Of a stretch of 64,000 nt of DNA, positions 32,969 through 44,794 are shown piece after piece. The DNA is from Seiridium cupressi (Eukaryota; Ascomycota; Sordariomycetes; Amphisphaeriales; Sporocadaceae). Every line of letters starts with the position of its first letter. Within the stretch, counting starts at the first letter, position 1. Location of the stretch: contig JARVKI010000107.1 of the NCBI GenBank assembly GCA_036674765.1, forward strand, positions 62,001 through 126,000, in the 5' to 3' direction. A program made the position numbers and the translations under genes. The notes under the pieces are model-generated. The model was not told where the DNA came from and did no database searches. It saw nothing but the letters and a program-made list of their open reading frames with translations.

Positions 32969-34696
32969 ATGTCGTCGCTCCTGAAGCAACGGATCTCCTC
33001 GCCACTCGAGGCTGGCCCCTCCATTCTAGACTCGCAAAGTCTACCGCCGCATCTCACGCAAGCGCTAGAATACGCCTCCAAGAGGTTAACGCGCAAGGCA
33101 TTGCACATCACTTTGGTAGTCGTGCGGAAGGACTACGAGCTCCCATCGTCGACATTGCCATGCGCGACACCCACATCCTCAGCCTCTGGTCCGGCCTCGC
33201 CCGAGTTCAGCTGGTCATCGGGCCCCTTGTCCCCGTCGCGGTTCACATCACCCGTCGCCGGCCTGAGGCAACTCGTCCGCCGTGGAACAGGTAGCTCTAT
33301 TGCTTCGGCTTCCACAGTCTCAACCACATCAGAAGCTTCATCGAGAAGCGCCGCAGCATCGCCCACGTTTGCGCTCCATGCTGCCGAGGCCCCAAGCCAC
33401 ACATTACTGGCTGGCCCCCGGAAATGGCCCTCGACTCCTGCCACTCCCTGCACACCAGCAACGCCCTACTCGGCCGTAACCTCGATCTCAACATCGTCAG
33501 CCTCTTCTACGTCCTCAACCGCATCCGCTGGAGGCCCCAACCCCTTCGGTATCCGTCTCCTTCACACCACACCCCTTTCGCCCAAGGAGGAGTACACCCT
33601 GCGCCGGACCATCTCCAAAGCCGAGCGCAAATTCCAGACGGGGACTGGTTTCCTGCCCTCGCCATCCTCTGCCGCATCCTGTGGCCTGAACACTGACCTG
33701 ATCCGCCGCTGCATTCGGCAGAACGAGGTCATCTTCTCGTCCGAGGGTCTCACACTCCTCGGCCTGGACAGGTTATACACTTTCAAGTCTGCGTTGGCTG
33801 CATATGCTCGCACGACTCTCCGTGGCTACGAGTCCGTGAAGGAGCGCGAGGCACGGATCGAGGATGCGGTCGATGAGCTAAGGCGGCTTGTCCTGTCTCG
33901 TGGCGGACGTAGGCTGGAGAGGAGAGAGTTATATGGCTGCTATGCGTGGATCGGTGTCAGCGCCGGTGCATTAGGAGATGTTGAGCGTATGTACAGGCGT
34001 GCATATGGGGGAATGATGAACACAGGTGCCTTTGAAGAAGCAGTACGAACGACTGCCGCCACCACCACCAAGCTTGACGAAGTGAAGACAAAGGAGAAAG
34101 AGCAAGAGGAGCAGACCGAGTGGCCCCTCAAGATGTCCGTGGCGAGAACGCCAAGCACCCCAGCAGGCGTGGTCAAGATCGGCAAGCCGCCGACGCCGAA
34201 AGCCTCGCCGAAAGCCCACACCCCCGTTCTGAAACTACAGACCACCTTCGAGAAGCCCGTGGCCATCCAGAAGCCCAGCGTGATCCGGCCCACGGCTGTC
34301 AAGCCATCCTCGGCCCCAGCAGCCAAGGATGCCAACCAGAACGAGGTACTGGAACTCGAGATCAAGATCGACGCCTTCTCGGACAATGAGGACGAGGAAG
34401 AAGACGGCGACCTGACGGCCCGGCCGACGGCCTCGGCCTCCTCGGGTACAGCAGGCCACGGCATGTCCTTCTGGAGCGGCATCGACGAGATGCTGGCGCG
34501 GCGGGACCAGCCCGAGGCCGTGGCCGTGGCCGTGTCGCCCGTGATCCAGAGGCTGCGGGCCAGCCAGCAGCGGCTAGGGCCCGTCACGCCCAATGGGTAC
34601 GACGACATCTCGCCCGTCACGCGGGGCGAGTGGGGGTTCCTGTTCAAGGGGGACGGGTGGAATGGTGGGCGGACGGCGGCTGTTGAGACTTGTTAG
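32969..34696 (+). CDS. Conserved fungal protein of unknown function (possibly DUF7582 type)
   Basis: One 575-residue exon. The N-terminal part holds a short conserved segment (LPPHLTQALEYASKRLTRKA, then LHITLVVVRKDYELP), a Ser/Thr/Pro/Ala-rich linker (about 60-190), and a helical region (LSPKEEYTLRRTISKAERKF, TDLIRRCIRQNEVIFSSEGL, RLYTFKSALAAYARTTLRGY). Reading from memory, this split domain matches the fungal family labelled DUF7582; I am not certain of the label. The C-terminal 200 residues are disordered, with a Lys/Glu stretch, proline repeats and a closing WGFLFKGDGWNGG. No signal peptide or membrane segment is seen. A long antisense frame (33940-34647) is a codon-bias shadow. Confidence 0.72.
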   Translation: MSSLLKQRISSPLEAGPSILDSQSLPPHLTQALEYASKRLTRKALHITLVVVRKDYELPSSTLPCATPTSSASGPASPEFSWSSGPLSPSRFTSPVAGLRQLVRRGTGSSIASASTVSTTSEASSRSAAASPTFALHAAEAPSHTLLAGPRKWPSTPATPCTPATPYSAVTSISTSSASSTSSTASAGGPNPFGIRLLHTTPLSPKEEYTLRRTISKAERKFQTGTGFLPSPSSAASCGLNTDLIRRCIRQNEVIFSSEGLTLLGLDRLYTFKSALAAYARTTLRGYESVKEREARIEDAVDELRRLVLSRGGRRLERRELYGCYAWIGVSAGALGDVERMYRRAYGGMMNTGAFEEAVRTTAATTTKLDEVKTKEKEQEEQTEWPLKMSVARTPSTPAGVVKIGKPPTPKASPKAHTPVLKLQTTFEKPVAIQKPSVIRPTAVKPSSAPAAKDANQNEVLELEIKIDAFSDNEDEEEDGDLTARPTASASSGTAGHGMSFWSGIDEMLARRDQPEAVAVAVSPVIQRLRASQQRLGPVTPNGYDDISPVTRGEWGFLFKGDGWNGGRTAAVETC

Positions 34697-35278
34697 AACA
34701 TGACATACTACCAGTCCAGCCCGAGAAAATAGGATGTACACAAAAGATGGAGGGAAACTCTGAAAAAAATAGATGGATGGATGGAGTTGACACGGAAAAC
34801 GGGGTTCATACAAGAGCGATCTTGTTCTTTTCTTTTTTATTGTTCTTCAGCATTTTCAGGAGCGATTGTATTATTAGGTATACCATTTAGCGACGAGACA
34901 TGATTTATGTTCGAGATATCCAATTTATTCCAAACATGACTTTGGTGCCTTTTCCGCATCGCTAAGTGCAAGTGACTCGTGCAAGTTTGACTGGCATTGT
35001 GTCTTCTCCAGTGCTTCTCACATGAAGTTACTCGGTGAAGCACCAAGAGATATGTAGACTGTGTGGAAGACCCTCAGATGCAGAAGATTGTAGTGGCGGC
35101 CATTTTGAGTGCCATTATTTGATGGCAAGGGAGGATATTTGAGCCTTACAGAAGTTGGGCATCTCCGTTTTCCAGCTAGAATCCTAACCTGGAGGTTCGC
35201 AATAGACCGCCACTGAGGAATATAGAGGATTCAAGTGGGTATAGTAATATTCTTTTACCACCCGACAAATTAGATCGA
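34697..35278. other. Convergent 3' intergenic region
   Basis: 582 bp between two convergent stops. It should hold both 3' UTRs; no gene was recognised. Confidence 0.4.
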
Positions 35279-36451
35279 TCATCTCCAGCCATACCGCTGG
35301 CCAGCTTCCTGCTGGTTGCTCCTCGACTTCGCAAAGCTCTCCTCCAGCGCGTCCTTCTGGTTGTGGACCTGGTTGACCAACTGCTGCAGACTGTGCTTTC
35401 CGGGCGCGATGGCGCGCACAGGGTTGAAGATCTGCTGCTCTCCAGAGGCACGCAGTTCCTCGTTGTGCGCATACTCTTGGTCTGTATTAAAGTTGATGAC
35501 CCTGGATGCTGACTGGGACGGCGCCGGGGCGCCGCTACGGCCGAACAGCTCGCGCCGTGCTGTCGCGTCGAGGTTCATGCCTGATGCTATGGACTCCAGA
35601 TCGTTTGATTGCACTGTCGTCGGCGCGGCATGTGCTGCGCTTGCGGGCTCTGAAAAGGCGCTGGAGTATTGAGCGTCGTATGCCGCAAAGTCGTCGGTGG
35701 CGTCTGCTGTGTCTCCCGTAAACATTGGTTGGTATACGCCATTGCTGGCTGTGGCATCCGGGACTTCGTCAGGTTCGGCTGCGATGGAGAAGAGAGAAAC
35801 TTTCTTCTTTGGCGCTTCTTCTTGAGGCTTGACTTCTGGCGCCGAGGTTGCTGGCGCAGGACTCCTTGCGGCTGCTGCGTCTTTTGGTATCGGATATGCC
35901 TTGGCTGTGTTTTTCTTAGGCTTCCTCGAGACTGATAGAGGTTTGAACATCAACGGTTTCCCGACCAGCTTGACCTCCTCCGCCGGCTTCTGGCCCTCTG
36001 GTATCGAGGGCTGTTTGCTGTCTGCTCCCCCGTCTTCGTCGGCGTCGTCACGTTCGGAACGTCTGCTGAAACCAGGTGTAGCGCCTGTCTTCAGATTGAT
36101 CCCCACACGTGGTGGCACCTTTCCAGTGCTACTGCTATTGCTTTGTGTAGCCTGTTGTACTCTGTTCTTTGGTGGTGGTAGTAGCGAGGCGAAACCTCCA
36201 AACACGCCGCCACCAGTTCTTGCTCTCTTCGCTGGCGGCTCATCGCTGTTCGCTTCTGGTTTTGTTTTCTCTTGCTCTGAAGTCGCACCTAGGTTTACGA
36301 CGATCCTGCGCGGGTTCGATCGGTCGACGACTTTCTGGATAGGCTTCTTCGCCGTTGTGCTGGTGGTGGTAGACGTGGGCGCAGGCTTTGTTGTGGGCTG
36401 CGCAACGGGTTCAGAGTCCGACTCCGAGTCGGAGTAGTCTACCAATGCCAT
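35279..36451 (-). CDS. PRCC-like protein (MAD2B-interacting domain)
   Basis: One exon, 390 residues from MALVDYSDSESDSEP, the usual opening of fungal PRCC-like proteins; an upstream in-frame Met at 36571 is less likely. The N-terminal half is disordered, with VDRSNPRRIVVNLG, EPPAKRARTGGGVFGGFASL and LLPPPKNR, all typical of the family. The conserved C-terminal region contains VPDATASNGVYQPMF, a segment LESIASGMNLDATARRELFG, VINFNTDQEYAHNEELRASG and LQQLVNQVHNQKDALEESFA. In animals PRCC associates with splicing factors and MAD2B; the fungal role is uncharacterised, probably nuclear. It is divergent from SIN1 (616 bp between start codons). Confidence 0.87.
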   Translation of the reverse strand: MALVDYSDSESDSEPVAQPTTKPAPTSTTTSTTAKKPIQKVVDRSNPRRIVVNLGATSEQEKTKPEANSDEPPAKRARTGGGVFGGFASLLPPPKNRVQQATQSNSSSTGKVPPRVGINLKTGATPGFSRRSERDDADEDGGADSKQPSIPEGQKPAEEVKLVGKPLMFKPLSVSRKPKKNTAKAYPIPKDAAAARSPAPATSAPEVKPQEEAPKKKVSLFSIAAEPDEVPDATASNGVYQPMFTGDTADATDDFAAYDAQYSSAFSEPASAAHAAPTTVQSNDLESIASGMNLDATARRELFGRSGAPAPSQSASRVINFNTDQEYAHNEELRASGEQQIFNPVRAIAPGKHSLQQLVNQVHNQKDALEESFAKSRSNQQEAGQRYGWR

Positions 36452-37067
36452 TTCAGGGACTAGGAATGTTAGAGGTCGAAGATGGCAATAGTGGTCGTCG
36501 TATCGTGAGTTTGCTGGCGTTGAGAGAGCTGTGATTGAATAGAGAGCTCTGTTCTGTCTTGGGCTAATCACGAAATACAGTGGTACTTGGGCCTGTGACG
36601 CTGCCTAAGGTGCTAGGCTAGCTACATTGTAGGTGAGGAGCGGCACTATTCCGCGTCATGCCCCTCGGCTGGGCTGCATAAGCGTTGATGTAGCGAAACC
36701 CATACCAGTACCTAACTTCTAACGCTTGGCTGATGGCGACAGTTCAGATGCTTGTGACAGCTAGTTCGAGATTCGTGAGAAGAAATATAGTCGTTCATAT
36801 CGACCTTCGGCTGGACACAACATTGCCCAAATCATTCGGTTGAGTGGGACTTCGAATTGAGGCCGTTCTGGGGTATTCGGTGGCTCTGCCACTATGAGAC
36901 ACGACATCACCAAACGTTGACTAAAGGCCGTTGTACCGGCCTTCTGAAGATCACCGTTTCCTAGCTGTCCGGATCGTTGTATGCTATTCAATGCTTTCCT
37001 CGAAAAGCCTTTCTCTTTTCAAACCATTTCGCGCTAGATCGCATATGTCCGTTGTGGGTGTTTGAAC
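36452..37067. promoter_or_regulatory. Divergent intergenic region, PRCC-like / SIN1
   Basis: 616 bp between two start codons, containing both promoters. No TATA element or gene was recognised. Confidence 0.4.
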
Positions 37068-39627
37068 ATGTCCCTCATTCAGGTAGAAGAGTGAGTTGCT
37101 CTACCCCGTGCGTATCCCTCCTGCGCTGACAGAGGTCACAGTCTGGTATCATACCAATTGCGTACTAGCTATCTCAGCGAAGTTGCTGACGGTGTGGGCG
37201 AGCGACTGATCACATTGAATGACAAGTTCCTGAACACTGCCCCGTTCAAGGCCGCTGGCTGGCGTACGAACCCTGCTCTGTTGAAACGAACCCATTCGCC
37301 TCCGATACCGACTGCCATCGCCTCGGATTACTTTCAAGCCCCGCCACGGTCCGGTCTCACACTCGAAGATGAGGTGGAAGAGGGAGGTATGCTCACTGGT
37401 ACCGGATGGGAGACTCCGGGGCCCGGTGTTGCAACAAGGCGGAGGCGAGAAAGACGGAGGGAACGCGAGATGGAAGAGGACGATAGCAGTGACCTCAGTG
37501 ACGAGAGTGACGACGAGTCAGACCAACGAGCGGCTCAGCAAATAAGATTTGCAAAGATGCCTCTCAGGAATCGGTCAGGGTCATCTCCAATCCAGTCATC
37601 GACTCTGCGACAGAACGCCGCTACGTCGTCTCCGAGGCCTGCCCCAGGAGCTCGAAGGGGGTCGCAATCCGCACTCGAGACAGTGAAAGAACGAGCTCGA
37701 CGGGATACTGTGACTAGTAGCGAGGTATCTTCGGACAATGAGTTTGACAATTCAGGCTATCGCAAGCACAAGGAGGCTGCCAGAACAGCGGCCAAAACTG
37801 CCAGATTACAGGCAAGGATAGCGGAAGAGCCCAGCCAAGGTGTAAATCGGATTCGAAGCGAGCCACTTGCAGAAGAGGAGGATGATTCAGATCTTTCTGA
37901 TGCCTCATCCTTCGTCGAAAGTGTTGATTCTGCATCGATCCTAGCTGATGTAGAGAACACCGCTTTACCTGCTTCGCCTGGGCAGCAGGTCGTAGGTACG
38001 CCGCCAAAGCAACTCCTGCGCCAGGCCACGGTACGAAGACCACCAACGCACCCACAACCATCCCTACAGCTCGCATTGCCTCCGCCGAGACCAATGAGTA
38101 CCATTCGGCCATTGAGCATGATACAGCCCAGGAGTCTTTTGTCTGATGCCTTCAAGGCCAAAAACAAAAAGCCAGCCATGCCTTTCGAGAAGTTCGCTTC
38201 TCTTTCGGGCCAAGGTGACCCAGATCCACTATCTATACGAATCTATGCCCCATTTTCAAAGACGTCCTCAAAGCCTTTCGAGGTGCCTATTCGGAAGAAT
38301 ATACAGGATGAAGACGGAAGCTTCAGAGCAGTAACCGTCGCCGAGCTGATAGGTTTGAGTCTTTGGAGATATCACGAGGAAAAGATGGAGCCGCCTATTC
38401 CAAACGACAAGCTGAACGTCAACTGGTGGACTCTGCGCATGGTGGATGGAGATGAGGTTGACGACGATTTTCCACCATTAGAGAGAAAGAAGCCTGTCAG
38501 CTCTTTTACTACAGCCAACAATCGGGCTGCTAGGTCCCGAGGCAATTCGAAGATGTTTGACGATTTCGGCCTGGTACAGGCATCCGAGGACGGGTTCGAG
38601 GAGAATCAGAACCTCACGCCCCAGTTCGATCAACAAGAGGTGGCCGAGGAAACAACGGATGAACAGGAGATGACACCCAAGAACACACCGCAGCTACAGA
38701 CACCCCTTCTAGTACCAACAGGCCCGCGACCCAATCCGATCATCAACACGACTTTCCGTGTAGAAACCGCGCACGCTGACAAGCCTGCTACACCTGCACC
38801 TGCGCCTGTTCCAGCCAGTCGAGGACAACAGAAGCTCCTCCGAATCCACATCATGTCCTCGGATGTTGCACCAGGTCAAATGGTCACTTTGGATGTCACT
38901 ACGGACACTTACCTTGCTGAAGTGCTTGACATGGTTTGCAAAAAGAGGCAGCTTGATAAGAGCACCCATGTGCTCAAGCTGCCTGGCACTGGATCTGTTG
39001 TATATGTTGACCGCGCAGTCTCATCCATTGGAAATGTGACAGACTTGGAGCTACACCGCCGACGGTTCGCTACGGATGGTCCCTTGACGATCACTGGGTC
39101 TCCCATCGGGTCTTCACCGAAGCAGCATGTATGGGACACCGCTATCGCCTTGCAGAAGAAGAAGAAAGACAAGGCCGCTCCTCATCCATTGGCACGCGAA
39201 GCCGTGAAGTTGGATGAGGTTGGAAGCAGCGATGTCAGTCTGAAGAGATACGTGGTCTGGAAGAAACAGACCATGCGGTTCGTCGGGAACGAACGTCTTC
39301 TGACAATCGATGGAGAATATGTTTACATCCAGCCGTCATCCAGTGGGAAGCCAACTCGCGAAAGCGGGAAAACCACAAGTGTGCATTTCAGTAATATCCT
39401 TAACTGCAGTACCTCACGCAAGCACCCGGGAACCTTCAAGGTACGTCTGACGATGCCTAATTCCTCAGCTATGTGAAGATCTGGAACTGATGCCTGATAA
39501 CCCACAGTTATACGTGTTCAGAGACAATGCGCCGAAACGGACTGATTATGAAGCGAAGAGTGCACATGAGGCCGCTGAGATCGTCGCAGAGATCAAGAAG
39601 GGCTTCGCTCCATACAACAAAGACTAG
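37068..39627 (+). CDS. SIN1: TORC2 subunit SIN1 (Avo1 homologue)
   Basis: Three exons, 37068-37090, 37142-39440 and 39508-39627, give 813 residues. The first exon is only 23 nt (MSLIQVE); it joins in frame through a 51-nt intron (GTGAGT...CAG) to DLVSYQLRTSYLSEVADG and VGERLITLNDKFL, the conserved Sin1 N-terminus. A disordered acidic/basic region follows. The CRIM domain (about 350-450) begins at MPFEKFASLSGQGDPDPLSI. A Ras-binding-like domain lies near 575-640 (LLRIHIMSSDVAPGQMVTLD). The last 110 residues form the PH domain (RYVVWKKQTMRFVGNERLL, then LYVFRDNAPKRTDYEAKSAH after the last intron). SIN1 recruits AGC-kinase substrates to TORC2 at the plasma membrane. Confidence 0.93.
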
Positions 39628-39916
39628 ACCCTGTAGTAATCTTTCTGCTGTCGAAACGAATCCTGCATTTGAACCTAATTTTTCTGGCTTGGCGGTCAGA
39701 TAGACCCCTGTCAGTAAACATCCAGATGGAGAGGCCATCACAAACGAGCCAACTGCAGGCCGGCGGCACGACTAGGGTGCAAAGGAGGCCTCGGCGGTAC
39801 ATACTACAAAAGCAAGACAACATGCCATTCCGGGCGACCTCAACTTCATGATTTGCGTTCAAGCTTGCGATAATACTGTTTTATAGGTCGCCAAATAGTG
39901 CGACAAGTGGTCTGCA

Positions 39917-40850
39917 ATGCATCCAACTATGTTGAACTCTACTGCTCTGGGGGTGTTTGCCGCCCTCTTACCCATGACAGCCTTGGCGGCAACAACCAAG
40001 ACAACCACAAGCACCGCGTCGTTTTTCCTGCCTTCGCGCTCCACGCCAGCGGGCTACCATATCTATGCCACGGCAATAACTTCAGACTCCTCTACCACGC
40101 AATACCTGCTTGCATGTCAGAGCCAATTCGACGTCACTTCTAGCTCGTGCGGTGGCGACTTCAATGGTCTCACCCTGACTTATGGCCCGAGTTCCAGTAA
40201 GCAACTTCCCGGGTTATTTCATGCCCCGTATAGCCTGTTTCGGGAGTTTACCGGTTCCTGATACAGTGTTTCTGCTCTTGAGACATGGGTTTTAACTTCC
40301 GACAACTCATCAATTAGACTAGAAAAAGCAAAGACTGACTCCAGGTGTTATAGTGCACCTGAACCTCGGACCAACTGCGGGCCTCGACTACAACTGCAAG
40401 TTATCGCCGGCCGTTTGCACGGTGACGAGCTCCGGGATCGTGGCAAGCAGTACGGTGCTGAGTTTGGCGTCCTCGGAGACGCCCAGGTCCATCACGGCAG
40501 TTACAGTGTTGGACGACGGAAGAATTAAGGGAAACGGGGCGAAGACTACGTCCACTACCACGTCTTCTACCAAGGCGAGCAGTACTGGCACAGCGGCCAC
40601 AACGACGTCGACCGGGGGGTCAGGGGGCAATGTTGTGTGCAAGAGAAAGGTGACCAATGGTGGTGGCAATGGTGGCAGTGGTGGAAGCGGCGACGATGGG
40701 GCAACTGCGGCGGGTGGTGATGCGGCAGCGACGACAAAGGCGGGGACCGGCTCCGGGGATACTTGTTCAGCTGGAAGCAGGTTCGAAATTGGGGTGGTTT
40801 TGTCTGGTATGACGGTACTTGGAGTGGCGGTTGGAATGGTTGTACTGTGA
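39917..40850 (+). CDS. Secreted GPI-anchored-type wall protein
   Basis: Exons 39917-40196 and 40345-40850 (intron 40197-40344, 148 nt, GTAAGC...CCAG) give 261 residues. A signal peptide ends near residue 24 (LGVFAALLPMTALAA); the Met at 39929 is an alternative start. The mature part has a small cysteine-containing domain of about 100 residues (HIYATAITSDSSTTQYLLAC, then FDVTSSSCGGDFNGLTLTYG and GLDYNCKLSPAVCTV), a Thr/Ser and Gly-rich linker, and a hydrophobic C-terminal tail (IGVVLSGMTVLGVAVGMVVL) as in GPI-anchor signals. It is probably a cell-wall or surface protein. I do not recognise a named family. The next gene has a similar plan. Confidence 0.82.
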
Positions 40851-41830
40851 TATTCGAGGCTCGATAATCATTCGACCCGGTTGGCCAGAAATGAACACGA
40901 CAAACGAAACGAGCTGGAGGGGCAAGTCAACCGCCTGTAAAACCAATGGAGTTACATGTACAGTGTTCTACCGGTCTCGTACCTGCATGGTGGTTTCATT
41001 GCTTAGATTACGTCAAGCCGTTGTGTAGTGGGTGCAACTCCCGTGGAAACGCAGATTCCATGACAGGTTGTAGAAGGCCGGAGCAACCTACATTGTAGCT
41101 TTGAATGCTGGGGAACCGTACAGGAAGAGGTCGGAGACAACAAGAAGCAATGAAGCCAGGTTCGGTATTACAGCGTTGCTTATTCCAGAAAAGAAAAAGT
41201 ATCTATCCTTGGGACGTCGTTACACGTGGGAAAAGAGCTGTTGGGTGACGGCATCGATCGTGTACAACAAGACACAATCGAAACGAAGCATCTACGGGGA
41301 CGGGCATCCAAGCATCACGGGTAGCTACAGGAAGATGGGATGAATATCTTGGTGGGAGCCAGTTGCCTGGTGCGAGTAACATGCAAGTCCCCTAGAGATC
41401 AGTCTGGGCCAGTCAGAGCGAACAATCAGTGGCTGAGTATGAGGTATCAGTTGCTCTGGCCCTGACTCGATTGGTCGTTGCCAATTGAAAAAGGCTGGTG
41501 GAAATATTTAAGTGACAAGTCCCGTTGCCCAGGTGCCCTCCTGCCCCCCCAAACGCTTTTTTGTTCTTAATCAGTGGTAACCGCGTTCCGGACGATTTAA
41601 GAGCAGCCACTTCGTCGACACGTTCAACTCTCCCGCCTTCACTCTTCCACCACACATCAACAGCAAACAGCCAGCATCTGAAATCTTCACATCTTCTACT
41701 TTACGCAAGCACAGATCTTGCCGCATCGTTAGGATTTCATTTTGGTCGTCGTATTCGTACGCATTCAACATCAACATCCATCCACACATCCATCAACAAC
41801 TCGTCGACTCGTCGATCATCGATACTCAAG
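40851..41830. other. Intergenic with promoter of next secreted protein
   Basis: 980 bp. A TATA-like tatttaag lies at about 41505-41512, followed by a long CT- and CA-rich leader running up to the ATG at 41831. No gene was recognised. Confidence 0.45.
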
Positions 41831-42590
41831 ATGCAGTTCCTCAAGGCTCTTCTTGTTGCGGCCACTGCCGTCTGCAGCGTCATGGTAAGTTGTTCTCGCC
41901 TTTGCTAGATATTTTTCCGTTTGGGTTTTTCCTTGCGATAGCTTCGCGTCGGCACATTCTCCTCACGCTCGGTCGCATCTCCTGCTAACAACAATTGCTT
42001 CGCAGGCTGCCGTCGTCGCCAAAGACACCACCCCTCAGGTCGTGGCATACTACGACGTTGACTGTGACTGCACCACAACAGCTACTGTTGTCGTCAGCGG
42101 CACCTCTACTCTCTACCCGACTGCAGCTGGTGCCACCACCACCACCACTTGCTCTCCCAGCATTTCGACTTTCCCTGTCAACCCCATTCCGACCTTCTCC
42201 AGCACCACTACAATTGCCTTGACTGCCACTACAGTTCCTGCTGGTGGTGCTAGCGGTAGCAGTGGCAGCGGCAGCGGAGTTGGCAGCACCACTGTTGTCT
42301 CGACTCCTGCTGGCGGCTCTGTCACTTCTGGTGTGCCTGGTTCTGGCTCTAATACTAGCACTCATCCTGCTGGCAGCTCGAGCGCTATCACTGGCCCGAC
42401 CACTACCACTGGCTCAGCCACTCATTCTTCTGGTGGTAGTTACTCGGCTACCCCGAGTGGCACTAATTTGGGCTCCTCTTCTCAGGTACCTTCGGCTCCT
42501 GGCAGTTCGACTGCCTCGGCTGCCGGCGCTCACCATACCGCCTACAACCTAGGTCTGCTCGGCGCTGCTGCCTTCGCCCTCGTCATGTAA
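41831..42590 (+). CDS. Secreted Ser/Thr-rich GPI-anchored-type protein
   Basis: Exons 41831-41884 and 42006-42590 (121-nt intron, GTAAGT...GCAG) give 212 residues. The first exon is nearly all signal peptide (MQFLKALLVAATAVCSVM). The mature N-terminus has a short motif with paired cysteines (VVAYYDVDCDCTTTATVVVS, one more Cys in TTTTTCSPSIS). About 120 residues rich in Ser, Thr, Gly and Pro follow, and a hydrophobic tail (AYNLGLLGAAAFALVM) suggests a GPI-anchor signal. The composition predicts heavy O-glycosylation in the wall. The family is not recognised; its plan parallels the gene at 39917. Confidence 0.82.
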
Positions 42591-44637
42591 GGGGTAGAAA
42601 GTTGCAACACGACATGCACACTTCGTTGATCGAGCATTCTCTTGTCTTTAGGGAAAGGTGTATGCCGAAGACTTTCACGAAACCATGGATGGAATGATTT
42701 GGGAGGGTAAGGAACCCGGTAATGAGACCATGGTAATGCATTCAGCAAAAGGAACACATGAAGAAGGCGTTTGTATTTAGAGATTTCTCGTCGTTGCATA
42801 CTTCAACGTTCATCATAAGCCATCAAGACGGATTCGGCAGTGGGAGTAAAGGCACTGGTACGGAGTTGTTTCTTATAGGATAGAAACATGCTCATCTGGT
42901 AGCTAATAATACATTGTTGACCACGATATCGTTTTGGAGTGATCGAATATCTTGGACAGCCCGGCGGCTGTTTAAATCTGCCTCTCTTCTCGCGTTGTGT
43001 TCGCGATTAGTGATGTTACAGTACCGCGTCTGTTGTTTCCAAGAGTGTTTGAGTTGTGAGCTTATTCCCGTCACTCTTCCTGGCAAGGGGTCAACAGTCT
43101 CCTTGCTTTGGGCTTGCTGTTTGAAGTCTTGATATTTCAACTTTCAACGGCCGCTGTTCTTCAGAAAAGAGAAAGAAACTCGATAGCTCTTCTGTCCAAC
43201 TTACCATCATAAGATCATCATAATTTGTCAATGTTTTACTTCCTCTTTATCCCTCCATTCTTGTGACTTCCCACGCCGCCACGCTTACTCGGTCATGCTC
43301 ATGCTTTCGCACCCCAGACAAACTAACTTTTAGCTCACAGGATCATGTCGACCGCAGTCTATCGGTTCCTGGAGGTATGGCCAATCAACTTGAGGAACAG
43401 CCTGGTTGCTCAGCCTTGCCTGCCATAGCACGTCAATTGACAGAGACCCAGCTATACTTATGGACAAATCGTGGACAACTCTGGAACCAGACCAGGTTTT
43501 CCTCGACGTCGGACGACCTAGGCCTCAGCCATTAGCTTGCTCGTCCTCTGCGCCTAGCCACGGACACGTCTGGCCCGATGCAAGGAGGGAGATTTAAGTC
43601 TCTTCTGCTAGGTTGGCTAGGTAAACGGATGGAATGACTTGGCGTGAGTAGCGAGGCCTTGGAGCCATTCCAGCGTAGAGGAAATTTCCACATTAGGACT
43701 TCAATATCATGTGGATATATCAGGAGTTAGGCTTATGCTGAGCAGACGCAGAAATTAGTGTCGGTGAGCTGTGTCTGACGTTGAAACTACAAGTCGGTTT
43801 TAAGATCGATTATACGTCTAGCTGAGCAGTTCGTGCTGCCTCTTTCAAGAATAAACACGCCCATAATAGAGAAATCAGTATACTATAGTGTTTGTCTTGA
43901 CTACTTGATCTCCGAGAAAATCGGTCTTCTTTTCATGCCAAGTACAAACTGACTGCAGCGTCATCTGTCATATGGTTGAAGGGTGAATGATGACCTGGCA
44001 TGCGCTCCCCTCAGGAACTAGCGACCGTCGCAGGTATAGGTGCAAGTTGGTGAAGTTTGAATCCTGTGTTTCGTTGTGTTCATGATGACAAGATGGCGCT
44101 TACATGTTTGTCGTGCGAAGGCTGGCCTAAGTGGATGGTCTGGGCCGAAGATTTGTCATTTGCTAGAATTGCTGTTGGTAGTTGGTGTTTGCAAATGGGA
44201 AAGAGAAGTCTTCCGAGGACATGGTACAACACAAGGCTGTGCTGATGGTGGCCGACCGCATCAGCCCTGCAGTTGGGGCAAGCTGCAGCCCGTCAGCATA
44301 GCCTCAACGGCCATCAGCACCAAAAGGCAGACCACCAGCCAATCCCCGTCGCCTCTTTTTGGGCAGCTCCCCCAAATAAGCACCAGCGTTGGTTCCGGCA
44401 CGCTGGAACTCCGTGGGGCTTGCCCCATCACATTTGAATTGCAGCGCCTTTCGGCTGTGGATAGCACCGGGCCGGATGTTTACCATACTACATTCCATGT
44501 AGACGGGGGGCGTAGCAAACACTGCAAAAGCTATTTTGGTGTATCGAAGAAGCGCTGGTTGCAAAGCAACATCAACTTCAAGCTGACGCCAACATCGCGA
44601 ATCCCAGTGATGCGAGGTACAGTAAGATGCAGTTGAG
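42591..44637. other. 2-kb intergenic region
   Basis: No gene was recognised. A 186-residue forward frame at 44076-44636 is Trp- and Cys-rich with no domain signature and no start context, and is not called. Confidence 0.4.
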
Positions 44638-44645
44638 TATATAAG
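44638..44645 (+). promoter_or_regulatory. TATA box of cupredoxin gene
   Basis: The sequence tatataag stands about 150 nt upstream of the ATG at 44795, a normal fungal distance, and is followed by a CT-rich leader. This is the clearest core promoter in the window and suggests strong or regulated expression. Confidence 0.6.
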
Positions 44646-44794
44646 TCCCTGGTAATCCAGGTAGGTAGAACTCTCTTTTTGCTATCATCCTATTATTCAC
44701 AAACGAACAGCAAAGCTTCCAACTCATTTCCTATTTCCTTATTTCACATCTTTCTCTTGGGTCTCTTTAGAAGAAAAAACTACAAAACGCTCAA

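Noticed and set aside
33940..34647. 235-residue antisense frame in the gene at 32969
   Set aside because: Mirror of GC-biased codons; the sense frame is longer and has conserved segments.
35829..36437. 202-residue forward frame opposite the PRCC-like gene
   Set aside because: Shadow of the reverse-strand coding sequence; no independent signature.
44076..44636. 186-residue forward frame before the cupredoxin gene
   Set aside because: Composition rich in Trp, Cys and Arg without any motif; ends at the TATA box of the real gene.
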